A stretch of DNA of 64,000 nucleotides from Gnetum montanum (taxonomy: Eukaryota > Streptophyta > Gnetopsida > Gnetales > Gnetaceae), in the NCBI GenBank assembly GCA_015680685.1, contig MNCI01020439.1, positions 32,772 through 96,771 on the forward strand, written 5' to 3'. A model generated the notes under the pieces. That model ran no database searches, was not told the DNA's origin, and saw only the letters and a list, made by a program, of their open reading frames with translations. The position numbers and the translations under genes are program-made. Shown here in pieces: positions 23,066 to 34,282 of the stretch. Each line of letters opens with the position of its first letter. Positions within the stretch are counted from its first letter, which is position 1.

Positions 23066-26000
23066 ATGAAGGGCAAGGGAGGGCAAGAACGAGGCAAAGG
23101 GAAAAAGGAGGCAAGCTTGGAATTCACGGTTGAGAGCAAAGAACTGCTCCAACGCCTTCCTCAACCTAGGATTTCTTCATGGGCTAGGACTCTACACAGG
23201 TATGTTTTCTTTCACTCTTATCTAGTGCAGCACGAGCAACTGTGTAAGCTATTAGGGCCACTGTTTTGATAATATTTTGGAGTGAAAATGATTTGATTTT
23301 GGTGTTGGGTCTCTTGGATTGATTTGTTTCATGTTATGTCTTTTAGTTTTTTCATAAATTTGAGATATCCGGGACGTTACAGGGTTTTTGGGGCTTGCCA
23401 TTTTTTTTTTGGAATTGTTGTTTTTCTTTGGGCCCTAGTGTGAGTTGCAAGGATGCGGGTGTGATGTGAGTTGAATTGTAGGGACACGTGTGTGACCTAG
23501 CATGAGTTGCAGGGATGCATGTATGCCCTAGCGACCCAGGGCATGCCAAAACCTGTAAATTTTTTTTTTCGGTAGGGCAGCATGAGCCGTTTGAACCACC
23601 ACGTTTCAGTATTTTAGGCATGATTTTGATTTTTTTGGACTAATGACATTTCTTCATTGTGTTTTGGGGGAATTTATAAATGTGAGTTACTTAAGGTAGG
23701 ATTAAAAACATCAGTTATAGGGTTGGAGGATTGTAGGGCATAAGTTACAGGTTGCAGGGCGCCACGATGTAAGTTGCAGCGTGAGCTGCAAGGAGTGTGA
23801 ATTGTAGCATGAGATTCGAGAGTATAAACTACAACATGAGCTACTAATAGTATAAACTACAGCGTGAGCTATGAATAGTGTAAATTGCCAAATTGCTACG
23901 TGAGCTACAAGGGAGGTTGAGGAGTTATTGAGGATAGCATAAATTATGGGATGCTCATCACTTGTCGATGCTATGTTTCTTGGAACTAAGATATTTAAAT
24001 GTTTGTTTGTGAATGTTGATTTCATATTTCTTGTAAAGAACTATTGTCTAATGTTTAACAAATCCCAATGTTCCCCGGCGAGCATCAAATACACCAAACA
24101 AATACTGGTGTTCTTGTCTCATTGGGTGATCTTGTGTGTGTTGAATATTATTTACTTGTTGGGCTTATTGATTTGCCTTATTTTATTTTCTTTTTAATTT
24201 ATATGTTTTATATGTTTTAATTCACTTACCTAAGGTTCTTGCTCTATGTAGGGGGCTTAAGCCTTTTCTCCTTGTGGTTGAACTTGTCGGTGTGCTATCT
24301 TGGTTTGGCCTTTTGGAACCGAACATACCTAGTTATGACATGTGGATTGGGCCACATGTAATATGGTTTCATCCAAATGTTGCATTTTTATCATTTATTT
24401 TGCAAAATTTCAGCATTGTCATATGGTCTCATTTGAGTGAGCATCTAACTCGTGATATTATTGAGACCATGTTTCCCAGCTCAGCACGAGGCCTGTTGGC
24501 CTTCATTGTTGACATAGACGAGGGACTATATACAATTGAGGGAGGTGTTCCTGAAGGTCCTAGATCTACATGTCCCCTGACTTGTGTGTGGATATTGCCA
24601 TCTTGTAGCCATTACAACACTAGTAGCACTCTTTTTCTAGCTTTTCATGTGCATACATTGTTCCAAAATCCACCTAGAACAGTGTATAGAGTAGATAGGT
24701 ATGCTCTTTTATACTCATATTAATTTTGGTTCCTTTAATTTTATATCATTGTTTACCTATGAATACTTTTCCTTCGCAGGGCCCATGTTGATGGGCATGG
24801 ATTGCATGAGGATGATAGTGGGCTTGCCTTAGCACGCAAAGCCTTGGAGGCGTTCATGATTGGCCCCACTCTTCATGATACGGTGCTAGATCAAACCAAG
24901 GGTGCTATTGTCAATTATCCCAGACAATTTTCTAGGGCCTTTGAACATTGTAAAGTTCATGGCTGGCTACATGAGGATTGGTCTCTTGATGGTCTAGTTT
25001 TTCCCCAAACAGTTGATCCTGCAGCAAATGTACCTATTCCATTTGCTAATGGTGAATGATTGTGTTCTAGGATTGGTTTTAATTTTTTCATTACATCATT
25101 GCTTATCATACTCTTAACTTTTTTCTCAATGTCTTCTTTGTCTTTTCTACAGTGGCCATTACCCTTGATGAGGTTACCATCATATCTAGAGGCACTAAGG
25201 CCACTCTCTCTATGAAGTTTGAAGTTACAGAGGAGTCACAACGGTGGCTGCATAAGAAGGCACCTGAAAAAATCATTAGCCACCTTACCAACGTGGGCTT
25301 GATGGACCTATTTAGTTCCTTGACTCCTAACGTTCTCGTGACTAAAATGGTTTCCATCGTTAACTCTTTTAACGATGATGTCTCTTATTTTTCTACATGA
25401 GTTCAGGGAGTTAAGATGTCTTTCCACCTAACTTCTGAATTATTTTTCGATCTTTTTGGTGTACCAGTGGATGGTGCTAAGGTGGCAGTGCATAGAGGAA
25501 CTAGAGAAATTCATGTGATCAAGGAAATTGAAGATTGGGTAGGTGTACCACGAGGTCCTAAGGGTTTTGCCATGCAAGCTGATACTCACTTAACGGGGGT
25601 AAATTTTTTGTATCTACTCTTTAAAGCATGAGCATTCCCTAAGTCTCTTTCTTTGATGAGAAGTCTTGGGGTTGAGTCTGCACGTGTAATGCACTCAATC
25701 TTGGAGACTATTATGTGCTACAATTGGGCACAGTTCCTTGGGTTAGGGCTCTGTGGAGAGATCATCAGGCTACATTCCAATGTTGATGCTAGATCCCATT
25801 TTACCTTTGTCTTTTTCATGGGCTATCTCTGTAGGTTTGCTAAGTTCTTAGTGATCTATGGAGATAATCATTATATGTTACGGGATCATTCACAGTTGTC
25901 TCGCCCTTGGATCTGTCATCTATTTAACACCACTAGATCTCAAGATCCACCCGAAGGCATTGAAGAATCAATCTCCGACACAACAAGGGGTGCAGCCAAT

Positions 26001-27936
26001 CGTTCTCACCATTTTTGCAATAGCTTGGGGTTGGAACCACCTAAACTGCACACAGCTATTAGGAGAGCTGAGCATTTTATTCAAGAGACCATCCGAAATG
26101 CCAAGGCCAAGGTGAGAAAGGCTAAGTGTTCAAGGGAGCCTACTACGGAGGCGAGACCGCCGAAAGCAAACAAGATCTGATTCATCTTGCCAGGAGTGGG
26201 TAAGTATTATTTTTTTTTCTTTAAGCATTTTTATCGCTTTTTGAATTTATTTTCTTGCTTAAGTATGTGTACCTATTATGTCATGCTAACTTTAGATTTA
26301 TTGATGATCACAGAGGATACCCCCGAGAAGGTAAGGGGAGAATTAGCCCCAATGGGTGAGCCTGAAATGGTTATCAGGTGCGATGAAGAGGAGGAGACAA
26401 GAGAAGAGGAAACTGATGCTATTCCCATCTTACAGGAAGAGGATGAAATGGATACCATGGGAGAAACACTTGCTGAGGCTTTAGATTCCCTTAAGCATTC
26501 AAGAAAGGAGAAATGTGTTTTGAAAGGTTCTTTAATGGGTATCTACACCTTGGTGATTTGCCTAAGCTAACTAGCAAAGGGCTCCTTCGTCTGTTTTGTT
26601 AGTTTGATCCACATTTCATACTTCTTAGCTTTGCATATTGTTTTGATTATCATGACTCTTCCTCACACCAGATGTGGATGCTGAAGTGCCTGAAGCACAT
26701 ACATCTCAGGTGAATGTGTCAGAGTTACAGGCCCTGGTTGAGGTGCCTTCCCATGTAGATCCAACATCTACTGGTCAATTGAGGTTGTGGCCTGAGATGC
26801 CCAATAAACTAGACTTTGTTATGGGCATCTTCAATGATGTTGTTGCTCATCTACAACAGGCTCATCCTAAATTAGGTGTGTACTTTATACCGAGTGCCTG
26901 AGCTCATTGTGCTTTTGTATCTATTGACGATCTCTTATTAGCTCATATGTGTGATGTTTGTACTTGTAGGTGCAAATCTTCAATGGAGTCCTTCCGAGGC
27001 CACCCATATTGATGGTCTCCCAGAATTTCCCAAAGATATTGAGTAGGTCCCAAGAGGGATTTACAATGCAGTTTTGGGTTGTGTTGTTTCGAATGTCAAG
27101 TCTCTCTGGACTTGCAAGCACTCGATTGAATACTTATGGCTTGAAATTCAATCATTGAAAGAAAATTTGGTGAAGGTGATAGAGGAGAAGAATGACTTGC
27201 AAGCCCATTATGATTTTTCCTCTAGTTGATTGGTCGGTGATAGTACCTAGCGTACGTCTGAGATCACCTATGCACATTATTGGGTAGGCTTGAATAGCAA
27301 GGTGCAGGTGATTCGGGATATGGCCAAACAGAGGGCCCAGATGGATTTATTGAATAGGAAGTGCCATGACTAGAATTCCTTTGCATCCAAGGTATGTAAA
27401 TGGGGCTAGGATTAGAAAGATCATAAGAACCAATACAAAAAATGGTTGAAGGAGGAATCAGTTGAACGTCACTAGTTGGAGATGTTCGTGGAGGGGTTAG
27501 GTTTGCACTCTTCCTATGATAAGTTTGTTGAGTGTATAGAAGTGGAGGGATCTCCTGAGAGATCTATTACCACTTCATCTAGGAAATCTTCAACAAGTAT
27601 GTTTTCTCTTGAGCACCCTTCCTGGTCTTCAGTGGACAAGGATAAAACCTTAGCCAATATTGACCTCAGACTTGAGAAAGATTGGGCTTGTGTGTCCGAA
27701 GAAGAGATTCTACGATTCCTGGAAGCTAATCTCAAGCCTTCCTCACCTGTGAGTGTTTTAATCCTGTATTTTTTTATTGCTTTTAATCACCCCCTCTTTT
27801 CTTTTTTAGTATGTCACCGGTTTAATCTATTTATCTGTGTTTACTTATATTTTATTTTCTTTTTTTATAGGGATATGGTGGTGAGGCTGGCCCTAGTGGG
27901 ATCGGAGCTGATGATGTAGAGGAGTTTGGGAACTAG
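23066..27936 (+). pseudogene. Antisense eight-exon gene of element X (1053 codons, unknown protein)
   Basis: Exons: 23066-23199, 24252-24698, 24780-25051, 25153-26199, 26314-26526, 26672-26875, 26970-27748, 27871-27936. Every intron begins GT and ends AG. Several have strong sites (donors GTATGT, GTAAGT, GTGAGT; acceptors TTCTACAG, TTCGCAG, TTTATAG). Phases agree at all seven junctions and the exon total, 3162 nt, divides by three. The protein has an N-terminal helical region, a middle region with GLMDLF and a TRVQG-like motif followed by DLFGVPVDG, an acidic linker (26370-26440), a coiled-coil-like region (26970-27748) and a Gly-rich tail GYGGEAGPSG. In-frame stops are few: TGA at probable CGA codons in exon 4, and TAG/TGA in exon 7. 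It lies opposite to RT and protease. The middle region resembles accessory proteins of plant retroelements; function unknown. Confidence 0.8.
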
Positions 27937-28264
27937 TCCCCTCCTAATACTAATGCATAATTTGGCTTCTTAGTCTTTTCAGTCTTGTCATTTTGTTTTT
28001 AGTTTTTCAACTGATTATTTTATTTTTGGAATGTGTGAGGATAGATGTAACATGATCATGGTGTAATATGTCGTCATCCTATTGCCATGTTAACACTTCA
28101 TATTGCATATATTTATATATATATTTTTTCTTTTCAACTTCATTCATGCACATAAATGTAAACTGGGATCATGTCTGGTAAACATAAAATGAACAGAAAT
28201 TGTAATTTGCAGAATGTAAACAAGAATGACGTAGCAAGATTTTGGTAAACTGGTAATGTACTAT

Positions 28265-28460
28265 GCTCTAGTTTAAGGCCATTTCAGGCCACATGTATTA
28301 TTTTAAATTCATGGTGGACTATTGCATCTTTGTCAAAGAAAGGGAGGAGACCGTAGCTGTTTCAGTGAATTTATAAGAATTGGTCGTCTTTGACCGTGGC
28401 TAGTTTAACGTCGTTGCAGACGTTTGGTAGTTTAACATCATTCAGGACATGTGAAGGTTT
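28265..28460 (-). repeat. Hairpin-repeat cluster, protease side of element X antisense gene
   Basis: Units start CTAGTTTAAGG. Examples are GGCC-ATTTCA-GGCC near 28276-28290 and AACGTC-GTTGCA-GACGTT at 28407-28424, a six-base perfect stem. Others follow near 28430-28450. The cluster lies just past the end of protease, in the same relative place as in A, B and D. Confidence 0.75.
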
Positions 28461-28559
28461 GTCTTAGTTTTTGATTTTTTTCTTTAATTTTCGTAATTTT
28501 CTGTGAAGGGTGGGACTTGTAGGCATGATCTTGTACTTGCCATCCCCTTCGCTGGATAT

Positions 28560-29470
28560 GTCAAATGGTAGTTCTGACCAAGGGACATCTATGGGAATGG
28601 CTCCTATGTCTACATCTTTTGACGCTTCCTCTATTTTAGGAAGGTTGCGGGTTGGAGATTAAGCAATATCCAGGTTTTCGTTAGTGGTTTCTTGCCTAAA
28701 TTTAGAGAGTTCAATCTCTGACTCTTGGTTCATTCCTACGTGTGAGGAAGTAAGTGAGCTTGCCGCATCCCCGTGTATTATGATTTCACCACCCTCATAA
28801 GGTAGGTGGATTTATTGATGAATTGGTGAGGATATAGCTTTCAATTGAGCTAACCAAGGCCATTCCAAAATCAAATTGAACCCCGACATCTCATCTACCA
28901 CTACAAATTTGGCCGATGTGGGGAATTGGTCCCCTGCTATGAAATCCAAGGTAACCATGCCTTTTACCATGACACGGGAACCACTGAAATATTTCAAGAA
29001 TGATGTTGTTGTTGGCTGTATTTGTTCTGCAAGGCCTAATCGCTCAATGACAGGAAAAGTTATTACATTTGTAGCCACCCCGTCATCAACATGCACCCTA
29101 TGTATCTTAAATTGATTAATTTGTATCATTATAAACATAGGGGCGGTAGTGACCTCTCCCATTTTTTCATCTCGTTTAATGTCATTGGCATGAAATCCTA
29201 GAGATGTGGATCTCGATTCTTGATGTGGAGACAATACAGCATAAATGGATGATTCATTCATAGGAAGGTCTTCGCTAACAGGGATTGAAGTCAACATATG
29301 CACAAGAGCTTCCCGTTGTACCAGGGAGGTCATTACGAGGTCATATAGGCTTAGCGAGGTGTTCTTTTGTTTTAAGGCTTGTGTAACCTTGGTCAGGGCA
29401 CTGGCCAAGTCTTTACTATTCAGAATGTTTTTATCTATTGAGACTTGGTCCATTTGACTCAACATTTGAA
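28560..29470 (-). pseudogene. Protease region of element X
   Basis: The frame 29465-28812 is open and includes LTKVTQALKQKNTSLSLYDL (gag-pro linker shared with A, B and D), the active-site motif VHVDDGVATNVITF near 29090-29060, and a NLILEWPWLAQL segment in place of the ILGRSWLAQ of A and D. After 28812 a stop interrupts HQ*IHLPYEGG. The polyprotein then seems to continue to about 28560, rich in Glu and Ser. It would process Gag and Pol. The ILGR to ILEW change may affect folding. Confidence 0.75.
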
Positions 29471-30004
29471 TCTCTCACTAAAGAACTTTCACGTTATTAA
29501 CTGCAGTTATTAGGTTCAGGACATTGGACACTACCAAGTTCTTGTCTTAACAACTCATGCTAGGCTGATCAATAACTAGGACCATAGGGAAAGCATTCAG
29601 TGGTGTGGGTTTTTGTGGTCCTAACTCATGACCATGACATTCTTTGGCCAAACATTCCCTGGTCAGTCTATTGACGAGGCGTTCTCATGAGGGTCGCAGG
29701 GGAATTGTTGGGGGTTGCACATTGGGGTATTTCGGCACTCGGATTATAAATGGGATGGGTTGAGTTTGCGATGGCACATTTTTTGTTGCAACTATAGCAT
29801 GTACTTGGATGGCGAATGGTTTTCATGGCGTAGAAGATGTGTGTGTGGAAAAATAAGTTTGTGGAGGTGTTAGCATAGACACGGTTTCGGCAGGCACATG
29901 AATCACAAAAGGCCTTCATGGGATGTCCTGTTCATTGCCAATATGGATGGTGTTAATCACATAGGGTGCCTCTTTGGTATTAAGAGGGTATTTTTAGACC
30001 TCCA

Positions 30005-32221
30005 TAGACTAATTTTGAGGTCTTATGAGGTTGGCTTCATCAAAGACTATATCACCTCTATCAATCATACATTGTATGTCTTGTTTTAGGGTAAAGCAAT
30101 AGTCGGTTCCATGCCCACATTGTTGGTGATACTCATAGAATCTGTCTAACCTGAAAACCCTTGGGATAGAGGGTTCATTAGTTGTCGCCAATGTTGGGTT
30201 TTTAACCAACTCACAATATCGGTCATGTCTTTGAGATGCTGCAGGAGACATTTGCTTATGTTGAATCAACCTAGCGTTCAGAAGTTGGTCTAGTAGTTGT
30301 AAGGGTTTCATGGGTAAGGGCGTGTACTGGGTAGGGTCTTTTTGTTTGAAGGTATGAATATGACTCATGTTAGTAGTTTGGACAGAGGATGATTCAAGTG
30401 TAGGTGCAAGATCTTCTTTCATGACTATTGGGGGTAGCAGGCTATTTCCATTTTTTCCTTACATTGTTGGATTGAGCTGTCTCTTCCATTGCTACGACTG
30501 TTGTTTTAGACTTGTCCTTATCTTTTTGCACATGTTAACTTTTAAAAGTTAGGTAAGTTGGGTCATGGCTTGTCTGTGCCACCTCTTCTATGTTTTTGAT
30601 TTGGAAAAATGCCTGACTCAAAGTACGAGTGTTTAGAAAATAGAATTTTTGACTTAACAAAATCATTCACGACACTTTTGAGGATTGTAAGTAAATACAT
30701 TTCCGGGATAGGCTTGTGAAGTTTGTGAAGGTCAGAGCTCCATCTTTGGATGAACTTTTGTATGGGCTCTAATGGTGCTTGTTTTATTTGGATTAGACTA
30801 TCTAGCGTGGCTTCAGGCTTCAGGTTATACTTAAAACGAGTAACGAATTGATGTAACAAATCCTCTAGAAAGGATATGGAGTTACACGGTAGGGCTTGGT
30901 TCCAGTCTAAGGCTCTTCTAGTTAAGGACATGGTGAACACATGTAGGATTATATGAGGCTAGGCCTGAAGTAACAGACACTCTAATCAAAATTTCACTAG
31001 GTGAGCATTTGGATCTCCCTCTCCATTATACTTGGTCAATTGTGGCAATGAAACTCCTTTTGGTAGAGTCAATGGTGGCACTGAATAGCTAATCAGATCA
31101 TCCTGATAAAAATCCATCACCTTGACTTCTTTAGTGTTTGCAATTTTGAGGCACTTTACCTCATTGGTCAATTCTTGCATCATTTTTCTAGCCTCTACCG
31201 ATTCTTGGGCACTAGGTGAAATGGCTAGTTGGTTAGATTGAGCATGATAATAGTTAGATTATTGTGTGGTTTTTGGGAAAGAGGACTATAGGGTTGTTGA
31301 TGGTTGTACTTGAGGGACATTCATGGATGGGATTGTAATAGGTGGTATGTTGTAATGAGTCGATTAATGTTGTTGAATGACAGGTGTGGGCCATTGCCCA
31401 GTTACAAGTTGTGAGGAAACACCCTGAACCTGTTGAGTTGAAATAGTGAAGGGTGTTCCTTGGATTTTCACTCAGGGTATATAATGATTAGATGTAGAAG
31501 TGGGAATTACGGATGGAATCCCAATTATTTGGGGTGGGAAGGTCACTCCTATATTAGCTTGAGAGGAGAGTTTTTGGGGTTGTACTTGCAAAAGAGAGGG
31601 TAATGTGATGACCAGAGGAATAACAAGGATGGGCGCATTGAATTGGATGTTGGTCATAGGGAAAGTAGGAATGGGAGTAGGTGCTTCTTGTTGAGAAACA
31701 GGTGCTTGAGTGCTTTTAAATTCTTGAAGAGGCATGGTTTCTTCCATGAAAGGGCAGAATAATGGGTTTATGTAAGTATGAGGACTGAGAGTGTGGTACG
31801 AATCCCCATGTTTGGATTGAGCCTCAAAATCATCTTCCTCATCTCCATTTTGAGGCTCTACAATGGGTTTTCATAAGGTTTGATTCCTTTCCATGAGGAG
31901 CTAGGATATGAGTTCGTGGTGGGATTCAGAGAGGGGAATTACATCATATGCTAAAGGGATAAAGTTATGGCCTCCCTTATAGATGAGTTCATAATGTCAT
32001 TTTTCTTCCATTTCCGTGTGATAAATGGGAAGGTTAGCTTGGACCTTTACGCAGATGAAGTTGTATTGTTCCAGGGTGAGAATTGTATATGCAGGGTCTT
32101 TGCCTTGTAATCTAAGTGATCGGCAAGTTGGCCCTTGAGGGTTTATCTCTCCAACGATGACTATGGGTTTAGTTGCAGTCATAGGATTTGAGATTTCAGC
32201 ATTAAGGTAAGTGACAGGCAA
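30005..32221 (-). pseudogene. Gag of element X
   Basis: It begins MPVTYLNAEISNPMTATKP at 32221. The N-terminal block KVQANLP matches the gag of A, B and D. A Pro/Gln-rich middle (31750-31250) follows, then VMDFYQDDLISYSVPPLTLP, the gag domain (31050-30560, ALDWNQALPCNSISFLEDLL) and the knuckle YHQQCGHGTDYCF near 30130-30090. The domain order is the same as in A, B and D, although sequence identity is moderate, so X is a separate family of the same lineage. Frames are broken at about seven points. Confidence 0.8.
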
Positions 32222-34260
32222 TGTTTTTTTTTATGTGAAAAGATTACATGTGTCTAATTGGCTTGACTAGCTGAATATGTGCAAGCTGGGCGTATGTAAG
32301 TTGGGCTTGAGAAAGCCGTGCATATGCAAGCTAGGCTTGAGCAAGCTGGACGTATGGCAAGCAAGTCAGGCATAAACATTAGTGTGAGCACAACCTTAAC
32401 GTGCGTACGCTAGCTTGTGCGTAGTATGCAAGTGTAGCGTACGTGCAGCATAAGTGTAATGCTGTGCAACATGCGTTCATGGTGTGCGTATTGCAGCTGT
32501 TATGATGGAAAATGTCGATCGCTGGAAATACTGAACGAAATTCCATGTACACAGTTCTAACCCTGAATCCATGCGAGGACCGTGCTAGAGAAAAAATGAA
32601 TCCGAGGTGCCTTGAACGGTCTTGTTGATTAGATATAGACTTACTTGATTAGTAAAAATTTTGTGATATTTGGATGAGAAAATGATGGTTCTTTATGAGA
32701 AGATATAATATTGTTAACTTAGAAGGTAATCGAAAACGATGTAATTGATTTAAAGCGATTTGCAAGATTGATATAAATAGGGCACAAGAGATTGGATTTA
32801 GAATGCAGGAAATCCCAAGATTTGGGATTCAACTCACAAACAAAATATATTGAACACAACGATTACAAGTAGACTTCAATTTAGGTGAAGCACATGCCAA
32901 AAGCAAGGAAGCTTTTCAAAGAAGAAGAGAGCAAAGTTCGATCTACCTTGTTCTAGCAGATCCGGGTACAAGAAGGTCGGACCCAAAGCCGAATGTCCAT
33001 CAACCGGCTATTTCTGACTTAAGATTCTTGTCAATTATCTTTGATATTCCTTTGATTACTGATCCTCTTTGTTCTCTTGTTAAACCTTACTAAAAGTTGT
33101 CAACGATTGCCAACGGAAGGAAAAAATTGCTCGTAGAGAAAATCTGTTAATATTAGGAGAAATTTTTGCCCACCCCTTGATCCTTGTCAACTGGAATATT
33201 TATAAGATTACGGTCAGGAGAAAAATTTCATTTAGATGACACGTGTCCTGAACCTACAAAATTTTGTTGACCTGATGTGTTTGTTGTTGAATCTTGTGGC
33301 ACCATACTGCCTTACTTTCTAAAGCGTAGCGCATCGTAAACCACTTTTGTAGGAGCTTTGGCAACAAACTATCCTTTGATTACGCTGCAATACACTAGAG
33401 AGCATATTGTGACGTATGAACTATTGATGTCTGAATTGTGCCTTGTTGTTGCTTGCATTATGCTGCGTTATACTAAATTACGCATCATAGCGTAATTCAA
33501 CGTAAAATAGTGAAACTGCAAAAATTTGAAGTGTTGTTGCCTCGCTTCCTTTGGTTTTGATCAATCTTTTTGGGGTTTATTACATTACACTGCATAGTAT
33601 AGCATAATAGACCTTTAGCCAAAAAGAAAACTTGCTAAAATGTGTAGCATGCTCCAGATCGTTGCTGAAGCCTTGAGATTTTTCTAGGCCATAGAAGTCT
33701 CAAATTTTTCCATTTCTGTTGTTGCGATTAACTACCTTCTGACATTACACTGCGTAACGCGACATTACCCTGTGTTGCGTAATGTAGCATAATATGCCAA
33801 AATTTTAAGGTTTTCGAAACATAGAAAACTTGCAAAGTTGAAGGCTTGCCGCTGTGCACCCATCGCCTTGTTCTTTCTTCTGAAATTTAATTGTGCTGTG
33901 CTACGTAGCATGGCAGGTTAGACCTTTAACTAAAAAGGAAACTTGTTTTGCCACACCTTGTCGTGACTCGCTTGAATCGCCAAATTTTGCTGAACTGTTG
34001 AGGCCTCAAAATTTTCACGGTGTTTCAACAGCATGTGTACGCTACATTGGGTTTTGCAGCGTGTGTACGCTACATTTAATATTTTCAGTGGTGGTCATAG
34101 AAATTATCATGTTGGAAGCAATGTAGAACTTTTGCAAGGGTTTAATCCAATCATAAAAAGACTTGTATGGTTTAAGTGAGGTAAGCATGCATTCTACACT
34201 TGATTTGCATCGTGCATGAAAGGTAATGGAATCAACGTTTAATCAGGATAGAAAAAAGGG
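32222..34260 (-). other. Leader of element X, containing tandem repeats and an A-type LTR-like segment
   Basis: From 32273 to 32372 the plus strand repeats AAGCTxGGCxTxxGCAAG about every 30 bases. From about 32505 to 34110 the sequence resembles the R/U5 and U3 parts of the A-family LTR in minus orientation. It has TTGAACGGTCTTGTTGATTA near 32620 (compare 9845-9865 in B), a TATA-like ATATTTATAAG near 33189, and short TACGC/GCGTA words. No PBS follows this LTR-like block. It may be an old LTR trapped in the leader or a sign of chimeric origin. Confidence 0.5.
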
Positions 34261-34277
34261 CCCTCCTTCTAGCAATA
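34261..34277 (-). other. Primer binding site of element X (mutated)
   Basis: In element sense it reads TATTGCTAGAAGGAGGG, five bases after the 5' LTR. Compared with TGGTGCTAGAAGGAGGG of A and B the first TGG has become TAT, by two G-to-A changes. X therefore used the same primer class as the A family. Confidence 0.7.
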
Positions 34278-34282
34278 ATTTC

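Noticed and set aside
22781-23114. Minus-strand frames in the 5' flank of the X antisense gene
   Set aside because: No similarity to other parts of X and overlapping a microsatellite.
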